Notes under the pieces: generated by a model | What the model was told of the DNA's origin: nothing | What the model saw: the letters and a program-made list of their open reading frames with translations, nothing else | The model's database searches: none | Made by a program: the position numbers and the translations under genes | In this document: piece by piece, positions 1 through 7,150 of the stretch | Numbering within the stretch: the first letter of the stretch is position 1 | Layout of the letters: the number at the start of each line of letters is the position of its first letter | Assembly (NCBI GenBank): GCA_003576845.1 | Contig: QEVJ01000032.1 | Coordinates: 1 to 44,203 of the forward strand | Direction: 5' to 3' | Length of the DNA stretch: 44,203 nt | From: Planctomycetota bacterium | GTDB lineage: Bacteria > Planctomycetota > Planctomycetia > Pirellulales > PLA5

Positions 1-149
1 CCTTGCACGGTACCGCAAACACAAACGAAGCTCCTCGAAACGCACCAAACCCATTAACAAGACAAACCGCCAACACGCCGCTACGGCACGCCTATTAAGC
101 ACAGCATAAAACAAATGCTAGCAACCGAAATGCTAGTACAAAGCACTGC

Positions 150-184
150 CTCTAACCTCTAACCTCCAACCTCTAATCTCTAAC
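150..184. repeat. Heptad array overlapping the 3' end of proA
   Basis: Five consecutive 7-bp units are visible: CTCTAAC, CTCTAAC, CTCCAAC, CTCTAAT, CTCTAAC. The stop codon of proA (173-175 on the minus strand) and its last codons lie inside the array. The array belongs to the family of degenerate 7-bp arrays seen at about ten places in this window. Nothing gene-like is visible in 1-149. Confidence 0.85.
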
Positions 185-1432
185 TTGCCCCGTGCCGTAA
201 ACAATCCACTTATACGTCGTCAGTTCCTTCGCTCCGCACGGGCCGCGGGCGTGGAACTTGTCGGTGCTAATGCCGATCTCGGCGCCGAGGCCGAACTGCC
301 CGCCGTCGTTGAACCGCGTGCTGGCGTTGATCATCACCGCCGCCGTGTCGACTTCGTTGGCAAATCGGCGGGCGGCCGCAAGGTCGTTCGTCAAAATCGC
401 GTCCGTGTGCTTCGAGCCGTAGCGATTGATGTGCGCGATCGCCTCGTCGAGCGAACCGACGACCCGGCACGAAATCACCGGCCCCAAGTATTCCATGCCC
501 CAGTCCTGTTCGGTCGCTGCAAACGCTGTCGGCACGATCCGCCGCGTCGTCGCGTCGCCGCGAATCTCGATCCCCCGCTCGACTAGCGCCGAGGCCGCTC
601 GCGGCAAAAACGTTTCCGCCACGTCGGCATGAACCAAGAGCGACTCGGCCGCGTTGCACACGCCCAATCGCTGGCATTTCGCGTTCACCAGCACGCGCTC
701 GGCCATATCCAGATCGGCCGCGCGGTCGACGTACACGTGACAATTCCCGTCGAAATGCTTGATGACCGGCATCTTGGCTTCGGCCGTCACGCGGCGAATC
801 AAACCATCGCCGCCGCGCGGAATCGCCACGTCGATGTACTCGCTAAGCCTTAAGAACTCGCCCACCGCTTCGCGATCCGGCGTCGACACGAGTTGCACGG
901 CGTCGTCGGGAATGCCGCACTCGCGGGCCGCTTCGCCGAGGACGTCGACGATCGCCCGGCTCGAATGGGCCGCTTCCTTGCCGCCGCGCAGGATGACCGC
1001 GTTACCGCTCTTGACGCACAGCGCTGCGGCATCGGCCGTCACGTTCGGCCGCGATTCGTAAATGAAGAACACGACGCCCAAGGGCACGCGAACCTTCTGA
1101 ATCTCCAGCCCGTTCGGCCGCACCGTCGATTCGATCACTTCGCCGATGGGATCGCCCTGGGCCGCAATCTCTTCGAGGGCCGTGGCAACCGCCTCCACGC
1201 CACGCTCATCGAGCCGCAAGCGATCGATCGCCGCCGCCGTCAATCCAAACCCGGGCGCCGCCGCCAGGTCCTGGGCGTTCGCGGCGATGATGTCCGCGGT
1301 CCGCGCGCGAAGCAACCCCGCCGACCGCTTGAGCCAGGCATTTTTCGTCGCCCCACCCACGCGCACGAGCGACCGAGAAGCCGCACGGGCCCGCCGAGCC
1401 ACATCGAGACAATAACCGGCAAGATACGACAA
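173..1432 (-). CDS. proA: Gamma-glutamyl phosphate reductase (ProA)
   Basis: Cytosolic NADPH-dependent reductase that converts gamma-glutamyl phosphate to glutamate semialdehyde in proline synthesis. The aldehyde-dehydrogenase-like fold is clear: the stretch [20 protein letters not shown], the glycine-rich [13 protein letters not shown], and the catalytic-cysteine segment [15 protein letters not shown], with Cys259 in this numbering. I chose a TTG start at 1432 because a GAGGG Shine-Dalgarno (1440-1444) sits 7 nt upstream and the resulting 419 residues match the family length. The open frame continues upstream to an ATG at 1576, but that part has no ProA similarity and crosses a palindrome. 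No proB is adjacent. The last codons and the TAG stop fall in a heptad repeat array. Confidence 0.95.
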   Translation of the reverse strand: MSYLAGYCLDVARRARAASRSLVRVGGATKNAWLKRSAGLLRARTADIIAANAQDLAAAPGFGLTAAAIDRLRLDERGVEAVATALEEIAAQGDPIGEVIESTVRPNGLEIQKVRVPLGVVFFIYESRPNVTADAAALCVKSGNAVILRGGKEAAHSSRAIVDVLGEAARECGIPDDAVQLVSTPDREAVGEFLRLSEYIDVAIPRGGDGLIRRVTAEAKMPVIKHFDGNCHVYVDRAADLDMAERVLVNAKCQRLGVCNAAESLLVHADVAETFLPRAASALVERGIEIRGDATTRRIVPTAFAATEQDWGMEYLGPVISCRVVGSLDEAIAHINRYGSKHTDAILTNDLAAARRFANEVDTAAVMINASTRFNDGGQFGLGAEIGISTDKFHARGPCGAKELTTYKWIVYGTGQVRD

Positions 1433-1439
1433 GCCTAAA

Positions 1440-1444
1440 CCCTC
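1440..1444 (-). promoter_or_regulatory. Ribosome binding site of proA
   Basis: GAGGG on the minus strand, 7 nt before a TTG codon at 1432. It decides the proA start, because no ATG lies near the conserved N-terminus. Confidence 0.6.
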
Positions 1445-1449
1445 AATTA

Positions 1450-1473
1450 GCCCCCGGTGAACACACCGGGGGC
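1450..1473. repeat. GC-rich perfect palindrome in the proA leader
   Basis: A perfect 10-bp inverted repeat, GCCCCCGGTG and its complement CACCGGGGGC, flanks a 4-base loop. It ends 5 bases before the proA Shine-Dalgarno, so a transcript from the upstream promoter would carry a very stable hairpin directly in front of the ribosome site. From the sequence alone it could be a REP-like repeat or a regulatory hairpin. Confidence 0.7.
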
Positions 1474-1534
1474 AATGCACTCTAACCCAACGTGTGCCTC
1501 CGCATCGCAGCGGGCACACCCCTCGGGGCCGCGA

Positions 1535-1563
1535 AGTATCGGCAAACCGCCGCCCACCGTCAA
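1535..1563 (-). promoter_or_regulatory. Predicted sigma70-type promoter of proA
   Basis: Read on the minus strand: TTGACG (1563-1558), 17-bp spacer, GATACT (1540-1535). This would give a leader of about 95 nt before the TTG start, containing the hairpin at 1450-1473. Prediction from hexamers and spacing only. Confidence 0.5.
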
Positions 1564-1631
1564 CGCCGACTGTCACCCTGGCCAGCGGTGCTAGCGACTA
1601 TTGTATTCCGGCGACACGCCCGCGGCCCGGC

Positions 1632-2201
1632 TCAAAGCCGCAGTTCGCCCGCCGCACTCCGCCGCCGCACCGCGAACGTGGCAATCGTGCGCCCCAAAAA
1701 TGCTCCCGCAAGAACCCCGGCGCCGCCCGCGAGAATCGCTCCCGCGACGATTGCCGCGGTGTCTCCAAGGACCATAGCGGCGGCCACGCCTCCAAAGAAC
1801 CCCCCGCCGATTGCCGCGAGCACGGCGGCCGTCCACATGGGAACGGCGATTCGCAAGGGCGTCGCGATCCCGCTAATCAGCCCCGCAACACCGCCAACAA
1901 CGACGCCCATCCAACCGCCCTGGAAAGCACCGAGGAACGCCCCGATAACTACCACGGCAATTGCAGGGGGCTTAGCCGCAGATTTGATGTCTGGATCGGG
2001 ATCGCGAATGTCGGAACCCGAAACGACCGCCACAAAACCTATCGTCCCAGACGTCACCCCACCCGCCGTCGCCCCGATCACCCCGCCCAAAAACATGCCC
2101 GCCAGCAACATCGCCCACGGCCGGCGCACCATCAACGGCAGCGAGTCGACATCGACCGCGGGATCGACGATCCTGGGACTCGCAAAGGGATTCTCGATCA
2201 T
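1632..2201 (-). CDS. Small glycine-rich multi-pass membrane protein
   Basis: I do not recognise a named family. The 189-residue product begins MIENPFASPRI, an opening of the NPFAS type often met in planctomycete membrane proteins. It then has four or more hydrophobic stretches full of glycine and alanine (AMLLAGMFLGGVIGATAGG, AIAVVVIGAFLGAFQGGWMG, AGAILAGGAGVLAGAFLG), resembling glycine-zipper membrane segments. The cytoplasmic N-terminus would be about 33 residues. The ATG at 2201 is preferred over the one at 2300, whose extra 33 residues are not hydrophobic and unlike the rest. It lies upstream of proA in the same direction with a gap of about 200 bp that has its own promoter candidate, so co-transcription is uncertain. 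Confidence 0.7.
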   Translation of the reverse strand: MIENPFASPRIVDPAVDVDSLPLMVRRPWAMLLAGMFLGGVIGATAGGVTSGTIGFVAVVSGSDIRDPDPDIKSAAKPPAIAVVVIGAFLGAFQGGWMGVVVGGVAGLISGIATPLRIAVPMWTAAVLAAIGGGFFGGVAAAMVLGDTAAIVAGAILAGGAGVLAGAFLGRTIATFAVRRRSAAGELRL

Positions 2202-2368
2202 AGAAAGCCAAATCGCGTTAGATTGCCCTGTATTACTATCGTCGAAACGTCTCGCAACGACCAATTTTGCGAATTCACGGCGAAGATTCACAACTGGCAA
2301 GAACGTCGTACCAGCATCCCATTCGCGCCTAAATCACCACGCAGTGGCTCCGTCCTAAGGACCGTCCG

Positions 2369-2461
2369 CTGTCCACTTCCCACTTGAAGCCGCTGCCTTG
2401 CGACCGAACCCTAAGCTACGCTCTCCCCGAACCCCGAATCCCAAATCCCGTCCCCCAAATG
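2369..2461. repeat. Degenerate heptad tracts leading to the NUDIX start codon
   Basis: Two tracts are visible. At 2369-2389 the units are CTGTCCA, CTTCCCA, CTTGAAG. At 2428-2455 they are CGAACCC, CGAATCC, CAAATCC, CGTCCCC, and the next unit, CAAATGC, contains the start codon at 2459. The first tract shares the 14-base word CTGTCCACTTCCCA with the array at 42611-42638. Confidence 0.7.
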
Positions 2462-2887
2462 CCGACCCTCGACTCCCATCCCATCGTCCGCCGCGGCGCC
2501 GTCGCGATCATCGTCCGCGAAGAACGCTGCCTGATGATCCGCCGCGCCGAAGGAATCGCGGCACCGGGCGCCTATTGCTTTCCCGGCGGCGGGATTGAGC
2601 CGGGCGAGAGCGAAGCCGACGCCCTCTGTCGCGAGCTGCGCGAAGAACTCGGCGTCGCCATCGAGCCGATCAGCCGCGTCTGGGAGAGTGTCACGCCTTG
2701 GGGCGTTCATCTCGCGTGGTGGACCGCTCGGCTCGCTGAGTCCGCCGAGCTGACCCCGTCGCCGGCCGAGGTCGCCGAAGTCCTCTGGCATCCCTGGCAC
2801 GCCATGCGCGACCTACCAGGGCTCCTCGAAAGCAACCTAGCCTTCCTCGAGGCTCTCGAACGGGGGGATTTCATCCTCGCCGATTGA
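2459..2887 (+). CDS. NUDIX hydrolase
   Basis: Hydrolyses a nucleoside-diphosphate-linked substrate, not identifiable from sequence. The complete Nudix box is at residues 44-66: G, five residues, E50, seven residues, then R58-E59-L-x-E62-E63-x-G65-V, which binds the catalytic divalent metal. The 142-residue length is typical of single-domain family members. The start at 2459 is chosen because upstream in-frame codons (from 2384) are heptad-repeat sequence. Its last 51 bp overlap the 3' end of the convergent gene at 2837-4216. Confidence 0.85.
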   Translation: MPTLDSHPIVRRGAVAIIVREERCLMIRRAEGIAAPGAYCFPGGGIEPGESEADALCRELREELGVAIEPISRVWESVTPWGVHLAWWTARLAESAELTPSPAEVAEVLWHPWHAMRDLPGLLESNLAFLEALERGDFILAD

Positions 2888-4216
2888 TCCCCGCCTCGGC
2901 TTGAAAGGCAATTGCGGACGAACCGCCCGCGGCAACGCCTCGCGCGGTCCCGGCCCGGTTTGGGGCCGCTTTGAACTCGCCGGACGCTGAAATGGCCGCT
3001 GCGGTGAGCCTTCCGGGTCCGGGCTCGCTTGCGGCACGTCGGTATCGCCGCTTCCCACGCGGCCCTGGGGAAAAAAGCGGCGATTGAATTCGTCCGGATC
3101 GTGCGGGTTGCGGGCTTCTCCGGCCGCGACGCCGTCTGGGGCAGCCACCGCTCCGTCACGACCATTTCCGAAGTGACTGGAGTTTTCCTCATGCACTGCG
3201 CGGGCGACGGGCGACTGGGCAGGCTTCCTCGCATCGTTGCCAACAACGCCGCCGGACGTGTTGCGGGTCGCCTGCGGTGCTCGGCCGCTAGGGCGGATCG
3301 TGCCGCGAATCCACGCGACGAGTTCGGCGTGCTGTCCAAGCGTCCGTCCCGCGAAGACCGCCGTCGCCATGCCGCCGTGCGGTTGGCTCGGCGCGACGAT
3401 GAGCGGGCTCGCGTTGGGCGTGTCGCGGTCGACGTACTTGAGCGCCGCCGCCAGATTGCGCTCCGTATACACGCGGCTTGGCGACCGCCGCGGATCGAAC
3501 CGCTGAAACTTCAGTTCCGCCTTCGTCGCCCCACCGTGACATCCGCCCGCGGCACACTGGTTGATCAACAGCGGTTGAATCGTCGTGACGAACGCTTCGA
3601 GCGATTCGTTCGACAGCGTCGCCGAAACGTCGACCGCCTTTGCGCCCGAATCCGCGCGATGAACCGTGTCGCGTCGCACCTCGCCCGGCGGCGAGTGAGT
3701 TTGCGCTGCGCCGGCATCCGTCGGAGCTTCGCTCGGAATGTGCGTCGCCCTTGCGTTCTCCACGGTCCGCACGGCCGATTGCAATTGCCGCATCAACAGC
3801 GCCGTCCGCGCATGGCCCGGTTGCAAGGCTTCGCAATCGGCCAGCTCCGTCGCCGCATACCCGAGCAAGTCGTGCCTCATGCACCATTGGGCGAGCGTCT
3901 GATGCCCTTCGAGATCGTCCCTGGCAAGCTGCGCACGTTGCCAGCGATAGGCGTCGTCCATGTCGGCCGCGGTCGCCAGCACTTCCCCGGAGCGCACGCC
4001 CATCTGCAACCCGTCGCGGTCGACGAAATAGTGATCGCCGGACCAAGTGATTCGCCCGGCAAGCACCTGCCCGTTCTTGAGCAGCAACACCCCGTCGCGT
4101 GGCGCCGCCGCAGCGGGGCTGCGATATTCCGGCGGATCCGCGCACAGCATCCCCGCACTTGCCGCTAAAGCGGTCAAAACCCCGAGAAACGTCAAGACGC
4201 GCGCAGTGTGTCTCAT
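2837..4216 (-). CDS. Secreted planctomycete protein with a cytochrome-like CxxxxCH site
   Basis: A 459-residue exported protein. The signal peptide is clear (RVLTFLGVLTALAASAGMLC, cleaved near residue 26). Residues about 35-70 contain LLLKNGQVLAGRITWSGDHY, a small beta-rich segment. Around residue 221 is the sequence NQCAAGGCHGG, a Cys-x4-Cys-His arrangement followed by LKFQRFDP and later SQPHGGM, resembling the N-terminal cytochrome-like modules of planctomycete cell-surface proteins. The usual haem c motif is CxxCH, so covalent haem binding is uncertain. The C-terminal 150 residues are basic and proline-rich without recognisable domain. The ATG at 4216 is chosen because it starts the signal peptide. 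It is divergent from the HAMP gene. Confidence 0.75.
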   Translation of the reverse strand: MRHTARVLTFLGVLTALAASAGMLCADPPEYRSPAAAAPRDGVLLLKNGQVLAGRITWSGDHYFVDRDGLQMGVRSGEVLATAADMDDAYRWQRAQLARDDLEGHQTLAQWCMRHDLLGYAATELADCEALQPGHARTALLMRQLQSAVRTVENARATHIPSEAPTDAGAAQTHSPPGEVRRDTVHRADSGAKAVDVSATLSNESLEAFVTTIQPLLINQCAAGGCHGGATKAELKFQRFDPRRSPSRVYTERNLAAALKYVDRDTPNASPLIVAPSQPHGGMATAVFAGRTLGQHAELVAWIRGTIRPSGRAPQATRNTSGGVVGNDARKPAQSPVARAVHEENSSHFGNGRDGAVAAPDGVAAGEARNPHDPDEFNRRFFPQGRVGSGDTDVPQASPDPEGSPQRPFQRPASSKRPQTGPGPREALPRAVRPQLPFKPRRGSIGEDEIPPFESLEEG

Positions 4217-4226
4217 GGCGGGGCGA

Positions 4227-4255
4227 AAGGTACGCAGACCGCGCCAACCGGTCAA
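4227..4255 (-). promoter_or_regulatory. Weak promoter candidate for the cytochrome-like gene
   Basis: On the minus strand: TTGACC (4255-4250), 17-bp spacer, TACCTT (4232-4227). A start site would fall a few bases before the ATG at 4216, implying a nearly leaderless message. The -10 match is poor. Confidence 0.3.
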
Positions 4256-4320
4256 GGTCAAGCCATAAGCTACGTTTGATGAGGGATTGGCCAGATCTGC
4301 GATGTCGGCAAAGCCAAACT

Positions 4321-4437
4321 GGGGAATGCAAAATGCAAAATGCAAAATGAAGAATGCTCACGCCAGCCGGAGCCCTTAATTCTTCATCCTTCATATTGCC
4401 TTTTGCATTTCCTCTGTGTCTCCGTGACTCCGCGTTT
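4321..4437. repeat. Facing heptad arms followed by a nonamer tract
   Basis: Left arm 4321-4355: GGGGAAT, then GCAAAAT three times, then GAAGAAT. Right arm 4376-4410: TTAATTC, TTCATCC, TTCATAT, TGCCTTT, TGCATTT, roughly the reverse complement of the left. The 9-bp units CCTCTGTGT, CTCCGTGAC, TCCGCGTTT follow directly (4411-4437). The same order, heptads then nonamers, occurs at 7078-7147. Confidence 0.8.
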
Positions 4438-4468
4438 CGAAGTCGTCCCGTTGACCGCACGCGCCGCC

Positions 4469-5074
4469 ATGACCGATTCCCAAAGCCGCCGCCAACTCAT
4501 CGTCGACTCGACGCTGCAAGGCGCCTTGATGGCGCGGTGCGTGTTGTACTGGTTCATGTGTCTGGTGGCCGTCTTCGTCGCGCTGCTCTGCTGGGATGCG
4601 ATCGTCGGCCCCGCGCAGCTCTTCGGCGATCGCGTCGTGAACACGTGGGTGAAGTACTCGCCCGCGCTGCTGTTCGTCGCCGCGCTCACGCCGATTATGG
4701 CCTTCGACTTCCTGCGGCTCTCGAATCGCCTCGCTGGCCCGATGATTCGTCTCCGCCGGACGATGCGCGACTTGGGCCAAGGCGAGCGCGTCGAGCCGGT
4801 CGTCCTGCGGCGGAGCGATTTCTGGCGCGACTTCGCCGACGAGTTCAACGCCGTCGTCCTCCGCGTCCGCAAGCTGGAAGCCGACCTGGCCGCCGCCCGC
4901 AGCGAGTCGGCCCCGCACAGCGCTACCGCCGAGGCGCAGCGCCGCGAACAACCGCCGCTCTCTCCCGACGCCGCGGCCACCGCCAGTGCCGACGCGACCC
5001 ACGCGGCATTGCTCGCCGCCGCCGAAGCCAAGGCCGCCGCTTTCCACGAAGCCAGCGAACTCGCCGTGCAGTAG
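4469..5074 (+). CDS. Two-pass membrane protein with a HAMP-like domain and no output domain
   Basis: The 201-residue product has hydrophobic segments at about 24-44 and 64-82. A HAMP-like linker follows at about 82-134 (RLAGPMIRLRRTMRDLGQGE, then DFADEFNAVVLRVRKLEADL). The tail is low-complexity, rich in alanine and glutamate, probably coiled coil. HAMP domains normally relay signals to kinase, cyclase or chemoreceptor output domains; none is present, and the gene ends in a clean stop. The sensor segment between the membrane passes is only about 20 residues. The start at 4469 is the first ATG after the repeat block. The partner is unknown. Confidence 0.75.
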   Translation: MTDSQSRRQLIVDSTLQGALMARCVLYWFMCLVAVFVALLCWDAIVGPAQLFGDRVVNTWVKYSPALLFVAALTPIMAFDFLRLSNRLAGPMIRLRRTMRDLGQGERVEPVVLRRSDFWRDFADEFNAVVLRVRKLEADLAAARSESAPHSATAEAQRREQPPLSPDAAATASADATHAALLAAAEAKAAAFHEASELAVQ

Positions 5075-5222
5075 CTCAACATCGATCGCGACGCGACCGG
5101 CCCGCTCGTTGTGGCCGGTCTCCCGGCCAAGCCGTGCGTGCCGCGCAGCGCCTTGCCACCGCAGCCGCGACCTGGGACAAAAGATGCTTTCGCGTTCCGC
5201 CGGCTCCTCGCGTTCGCACCCC

Positions 5223-5669
5223 ATGTCGACTCTGCACGTCATTCGCCTCCGTGGTCCGTGGGAATACGTCGTCGAAGCGCGGTTTCTCGCCGCCGCCGAC
5301 CGAGCCGCAGGCGCGACCGAATCGACGAGCGATCTGCCGCTGCCCGGCCGCGCCGCGATGCCGGCCTGTTGGGCAAACTCGCTCGGTCCGGATTTCCGCG
5401 GCCGCGTCTCCTATCGCCGCCCCTTCGGAAAACCCACCGGTATCACGCCCGCCGAACGAATCTGGCTCGTCTGCGACGGCGCCGATCCGCAGGCGTCGCT
5501 CACGCTCAACGACGAACCGCTAGGCACAATCGACGGCCCCGCATCCCCCGCCGAGTTCGACGTCACCGATCGACTCCGCGAGCGCAACGTCCTCGTCGCC
5601 ATCGTCGAGTCCGCCGACCGCGCCGGCGGGCTAACCGGCGAAGTCCGCCTCGAGATCCGCGAGTCTTAG
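5223..5669 (+). CDS. Small protein resembling a galactose-binding beta-sandwich
   Basis: A 148-residue protein starting MSTLHVIRLRGPWEYVVEAR. The pattern of a GPW-type opening strand, RVSYRRPFGKP, then IWLVCDGADPQASLTLND, LGTIDG and AEFDVTDRLRERNVLVAIVE resembles the sugar-binding jelly-roll at the N-terminus of family-2 glycoside hydrolases, here standing alone. No signal peptide is visible and there is no catalytic domain. Function unknown. The ATG at 5223 is preferred to the in-frame ATG at 5184 because the conserved strand pattern begins there. A palindromic repeat follows 7 nt after the stop. Confidence 0.65.
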   Translation: MSTLHVIRLRGPWEYVVEARFLAAADRAAGATESTSDLPLPGRAAMPACWANSLGPDFRGRVSYRRPFGKPTGITPAERIWLVCDGADPQASLTLNDEPLGTIDGPASPAEFDVTDRLRERNVLVAIVESADRAGGLTGEVRLEIRES

Positions 5670-5676
5670 CAAGAAC

Positions 5677-5706
5677 CGTAGCGGAAGTCGCCGGACTTCC
5701 GCTACG
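5677..5706. repeat. Stop-proximal palindrome, single-hairpin copy
   Basis: A perfect 13-bp inverted repeat (CGTAGCGGAAGTC and its complement) around the loop GCCG, 7 nt after the stop of the preceding gene. Longer relatives with the same arms are at 15633-15707, 17031-17108 and 24901-24977. It could fold as a transcript 3' hairpin, but no T-run follows. Confidence 0.9.
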
Positions 5707-5718
5707 AACACGTGCCGC

Positions 5719-5747
5719 GTGATTCCCGCCGCCGTCGCTGGTATACT
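5719..5747 (+). promoter_or_regulatory. Predicted extended -10 promoter of the DUF1080 gene
   Basis: TATACT at 5742-5747 is preceded by TGG (extended -10), with GTGATT 17 bp upstream at 5719-5724. The start codon is about 55 nt downstream of the expected transcription start. Confidence 0.5.
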
Positions 5748-5807
5748 TGCGCCGTCGACTCAGGCCGCAAGATCCATCGTTCGTACCTGCCTGCCATACG
5801 ATCTGCC

Positions 5808-7004
5808 ATGAACTCACGCCTTCGCTTGCTTGCTCCGTTCGTCGCGCTCCTAGTCGTGTTCGCTGTGCGACCGATCGCCGCCGCCGACCACAACACGCTC
5901 ACTCACGAAGAAATCGCCGACGGCTGGATACTCCTGTTCGACGGCGAATCGCTCTTCGGCTGGGAAGCGGCGACCAAAGCCGACTGGCGCGTCGCCGACG
6001 GCGCGATCGTCGTCTCGTCCGGCGAACCGGGCCTCCTCAACACCACCAGCCGCTTCGCCGATTACGTCCTCAAGGTCGATTTCCGCAGCGCCAAGGGCAC
6101 GAACAGCGGCGTCTTCCTCCGTACCGATAAAAAACCCAAGAACCCCAAGGAAGGCTGCTACGAGCTCAACATCGCCGACTTCGGCACGACCCCGTTCGCC
6201 ACCGGTAGCCTCGTCTCCCGCGGCGAGAAAGCCAAGGTCGCCGAGAATCTCGACAGCGCGGAATGGCAATCCTTCGAGGTCCGCTGCGAAGGCAAACACA
6301 TCAATATAAGAGTCGACGGCAAGCAGGTCCTCGACTACACCGAAGAACTCGACCCGAAGCCGTCGCTCGTCGGCCACGTCGGCCTGCAACTTAACAGCGG
6401 GAAAGTCGAGTTCCGCAACGTCAAGCTCAAACCGCTCTCGCAGAAGCCGCTCTTCAACGGCAAGAACCTCGATGGCTGGGTCCCGCATCCCGATCTCAAG
6501 AACGCCTTCTCCGTCGGCGCGGAAGGCGTGCTCCACGCCAAGGGCGGCAAGAGCCAGCTCGAATCGACCACCAAGTTCGGCGACTTCACGCTCCAACTCG
6601 CCGCCCGCGCCAATGCTCCGCGCAACAACTCGGGCCTGTTTTTCCGCTCGATTCCCGGGGAAGTGATGAACGGCTACGAATGCCAACTGCAAAACTGCTA
6701 CGGCAAGGACGACAAGCCGAACCCCGTCGACTGCGGCACGGGCGGAATCTGCCGCCGCGCGATCGCCCGCAAGCTCGTCGCCAAGGACGGCGAGTGGTTC
6801 CATCTCGCGCTCGTCGCCGACGGCCCGCACATGGCCGCCTGGGTGAACGGCTACCAGGTGAGCGACTTCACCGACACGCGCGAACCGCACGCCAACCCCA
6901 GAAACGGCCTCCGCACCGTACCCGGCACGTTCATCCTCCAAGCTCACGACGAGACCACCGACTTCTCCTTCCGCAACATTCAAGCCGCCGAATTGCCCAA
7001 GTAG
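5808..7004 (+). CDS. Secreted protein with two DUF1080 (3-keto-disaccharide hydrolase) domains
   Basis: A 398-residue exported protein. The signal peptide is residues 1-25, ending in PIAAADH. Two copies of the DUF1080 concanavalin-like domain follow. Copy one spans about 33-212 and starts GWILLFDGESLFGWEA; copy two spans about 213-396 and starts KPLFNGKNLDGWVPH. Shared landmarks are NTTSRF/ESTTKFGDF and NSGVFLRT/NSGLFFRS. The family binds or cleaves sugars and is greatly expanded in planctomycetes; some members act on 3-keto-glycosides. The true substrate is not evident. The start at 5808 follows an extended -10 promoter by about 55 nt and opens the signal peptide. Confidence 0.88.
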   Translation: MNSRLRLLAPFVALLVVFAVRPIAAADHNTLTHEEIADGWILLFDGESLFGWEAATKADWRVADGAIVVSSGEPGLLNTTSRFADYVLKVDFRSAKGTNSGVFLRTDKKPKNPKEGCYELNIADFGTTPFATGSLVSRGEKAKVAENLDSAEWQSFEVRCEGKHINIRVDGKQVLDYTEELDPKPSLVGHVGLQLNSGKVEFRNVKLKPLSQKPLFNGKNLDGWVPHPDLKNAFSVGAEGVLHAKGGKSQLESTTKFGDFTLQLAARANAPRNNSGLFFRSIPGEVMNGYECQLQNCYGKDDKPNPVDCGTGGICRRAIARKLVAKDGEWFHLALVADGPHMAAWVNGYQVSDFTDTREPHANPRNGLRTVPGTFILQAHDETTDFSFRNIQAAELPK

Positions 7005-7013
7005 GTTTTCAAC

Positions 7014-7150
7014 CGCAAAGCGGCAGAGGCGCAAAGCATCCCGAATCGCAGAATCCAACACCGCGGCCACAATCGTTCTTCATTCTGCATTCTTCATTTT
7101 GCATTCTGCCGTTCGCAATTCCTCCGCGTCCTCCGTGTCCTCTGTGTTTA
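7014..7150. repeat. Nested heptad and nonamer repeat block before the ABC-2 permease
   Basis: Heptads at 7081-7115 read CATTCTG, CATTCTT, CATTTTG, CATTCTG, CCGTTCG; three of these words recur at 36984-37011. The 9-bp units CCTCCGCGT, CCTCCGTGT, CCTCTGTGT occupy 7121-7147. The left part (7014-7037) contains CGCAAAG and GCAGAGGCGCAAAG, a rough complement of the nonamers, so the block can fold back. Confidence 0.75.

Noticed and set aside
5850-7070. A 406-codon open frame opposite the DUF1080 gene
   Set aside because: Composition is that of a complement frame, and the plus-strand DUF1080 domains are clear.
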